A stretch of 6,996 bases of DNA, taken from contig JALFGI010000065.1 of assembly GCA_022777455.1 (NCBI GenBank), positions 1 to 6,996 on the forward strand, given 5' to 3'. Position numbers and translations under genes: made by a program. Of this stretch, positions 6,785 through 6,996 are shown in pieces; within the stretch, counting starts at the first letter, position 1; each line of letters starts with the position of its first letter. The notes beneath the pieces were generated by a model, which worked only from the letters and a program-made list of their open reading frames with translations, was not told the DNA's origin and did no database searches. The DNA is from Clostridiales bacterium. GTDB lineage: Bacteria; Bacillota_A; Clostridia; Oscillospirales; Oscillospiraceae.

Positions 6785-6996
6785 AAATTGTAATTTGGCG
6801 AACCGGAATTGCCGCACCCCTTGGCCCCCCCTATGGGGGAGCTGGCTGCCCCGTTAGGGGCAGACTGAGAGGGCAGAATGGTTTCATTTCGAATGCTATG
6901 TGCTATTATCTTACTGCGGTACCCTCTCAGTCAGCCTGTTCGGCTGCCAGCTCTCCCAAAGGGAGAGCCAAGAGAGGCGCTGCCGTATCTGCCCGC
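6785..6996. repeat. Palindromic MITE-like repeat, copy 2 (right end cut by window)
   Basis: Second copy of the element at 1-165, same orientation, lying 47 bases before the pheA start codon. It begins with AAATTGTAATTTGGCG (6785-6800), the exact reverse complement of the right end of copy 1. Past this 16-base terminus the two arms remain similar as inverted copies: CTTGGC, then a C run and a G run, GAGCTGGC, GCC and GACTGAGAGGG. The centre (6876-6909) is about twice as long as in copy 1 and unrelated to it. One hairpin loop also differs (TGTTC here, TGAC in copy 1) while its CAGCC/GGCTG stem is kept. By comparison with copy 1, about 13 bases are missing beyond 6996, giving a full length near 225 bases. 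No coding sequence is supported in it. Confidence 0.85.
6787..6792 (-). promoter_or_regulatory. Candidate -10 element for the pheA operon, inside the repeat terminus
   Basis: TACAAT matches the -10 consensus at 5 of 6 positions and would start transcription near 6780, about 43 bases before the pheA ATG. It lies wholly inside the terminal inverted repeat of copy 2. No convincing -35 hexamer is found 16-18 bases upstream (GCGGCA at 17), so this is a weak call; the real promoter could be elsewhere. Confidence 0.3.

Overview
The window looks like chromosome of a fairly GC-rich anaerobic Firmicute of class Clostridia, most likely near the gut Oscillospiraceae/Ruminococcaceae. The grounds are a eukaryote-type glycogen branching enzyme, a fused AroE-AroK, strong AAGGAG ribosome binding sites and dispersed palindromic GC-rich repeats of a kind I associate with such genomes. 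The taxonomic call is inference; no rRNA or marker gene is present. All five genes lie on the minus strand, and no gene-free stretch exceeds 300 bases.

Reading in the direction of transcription (high to low coordinates): a partial copy of a palindromic, MITE-like repeat (6785-6996) sits just upstream of the first gene. A tight aromatic amino acid operon follows: pheA (chorismate mutase/prephenate dehydratase, 5595-6737), a fused shikimate dehydrogenase-shikimate kinase (4374-5594) and aroQ (type II dehydroquinate dehydratase, 3924-4361). The pheA stop and the aroE-aroK start are directly adjacent (TAAATG), and the aroQ ribosome binding site overlaps the preceding stop codon. AroQ makes 3-dehydroshikimate, the fusion converts it through shikimate to shikimate 3-phosphate, and PheA takes chorismate to phenylpyruvate. 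The chorismate-forming steps between them (AroA, AroC) and the entry steps are not in the window.

A hairpin after aroQ (3877-3917) and a good sigma-70-type promoter (3844-3872) separate this operon from a second unit: a GT4 glycosyltransferase (2401-3804) and, 13 bases later, a eukaryote-type 1,4-alpha-glucan branching enzyme (240-2387) with an unusual lysine/proline/alanine-rich C-terminal tail. A strong intrinsic terminator (194-228) closes this unit. A second copy of the palindromic repeat, in the same orientation, occupies positions 1-165.

The least ordinary content is the repeat family. Its two copies are cut by opposite window ends, yet together they show both arms, 16-base terminal inverted repeats and nested hairpins around a variable centre. 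Next in interest are the branching enzyme tail and the unassigned GT4 enzyme paired with it. I see no defence system, mobile-element protein gene, RNA gene or CRISPR array.
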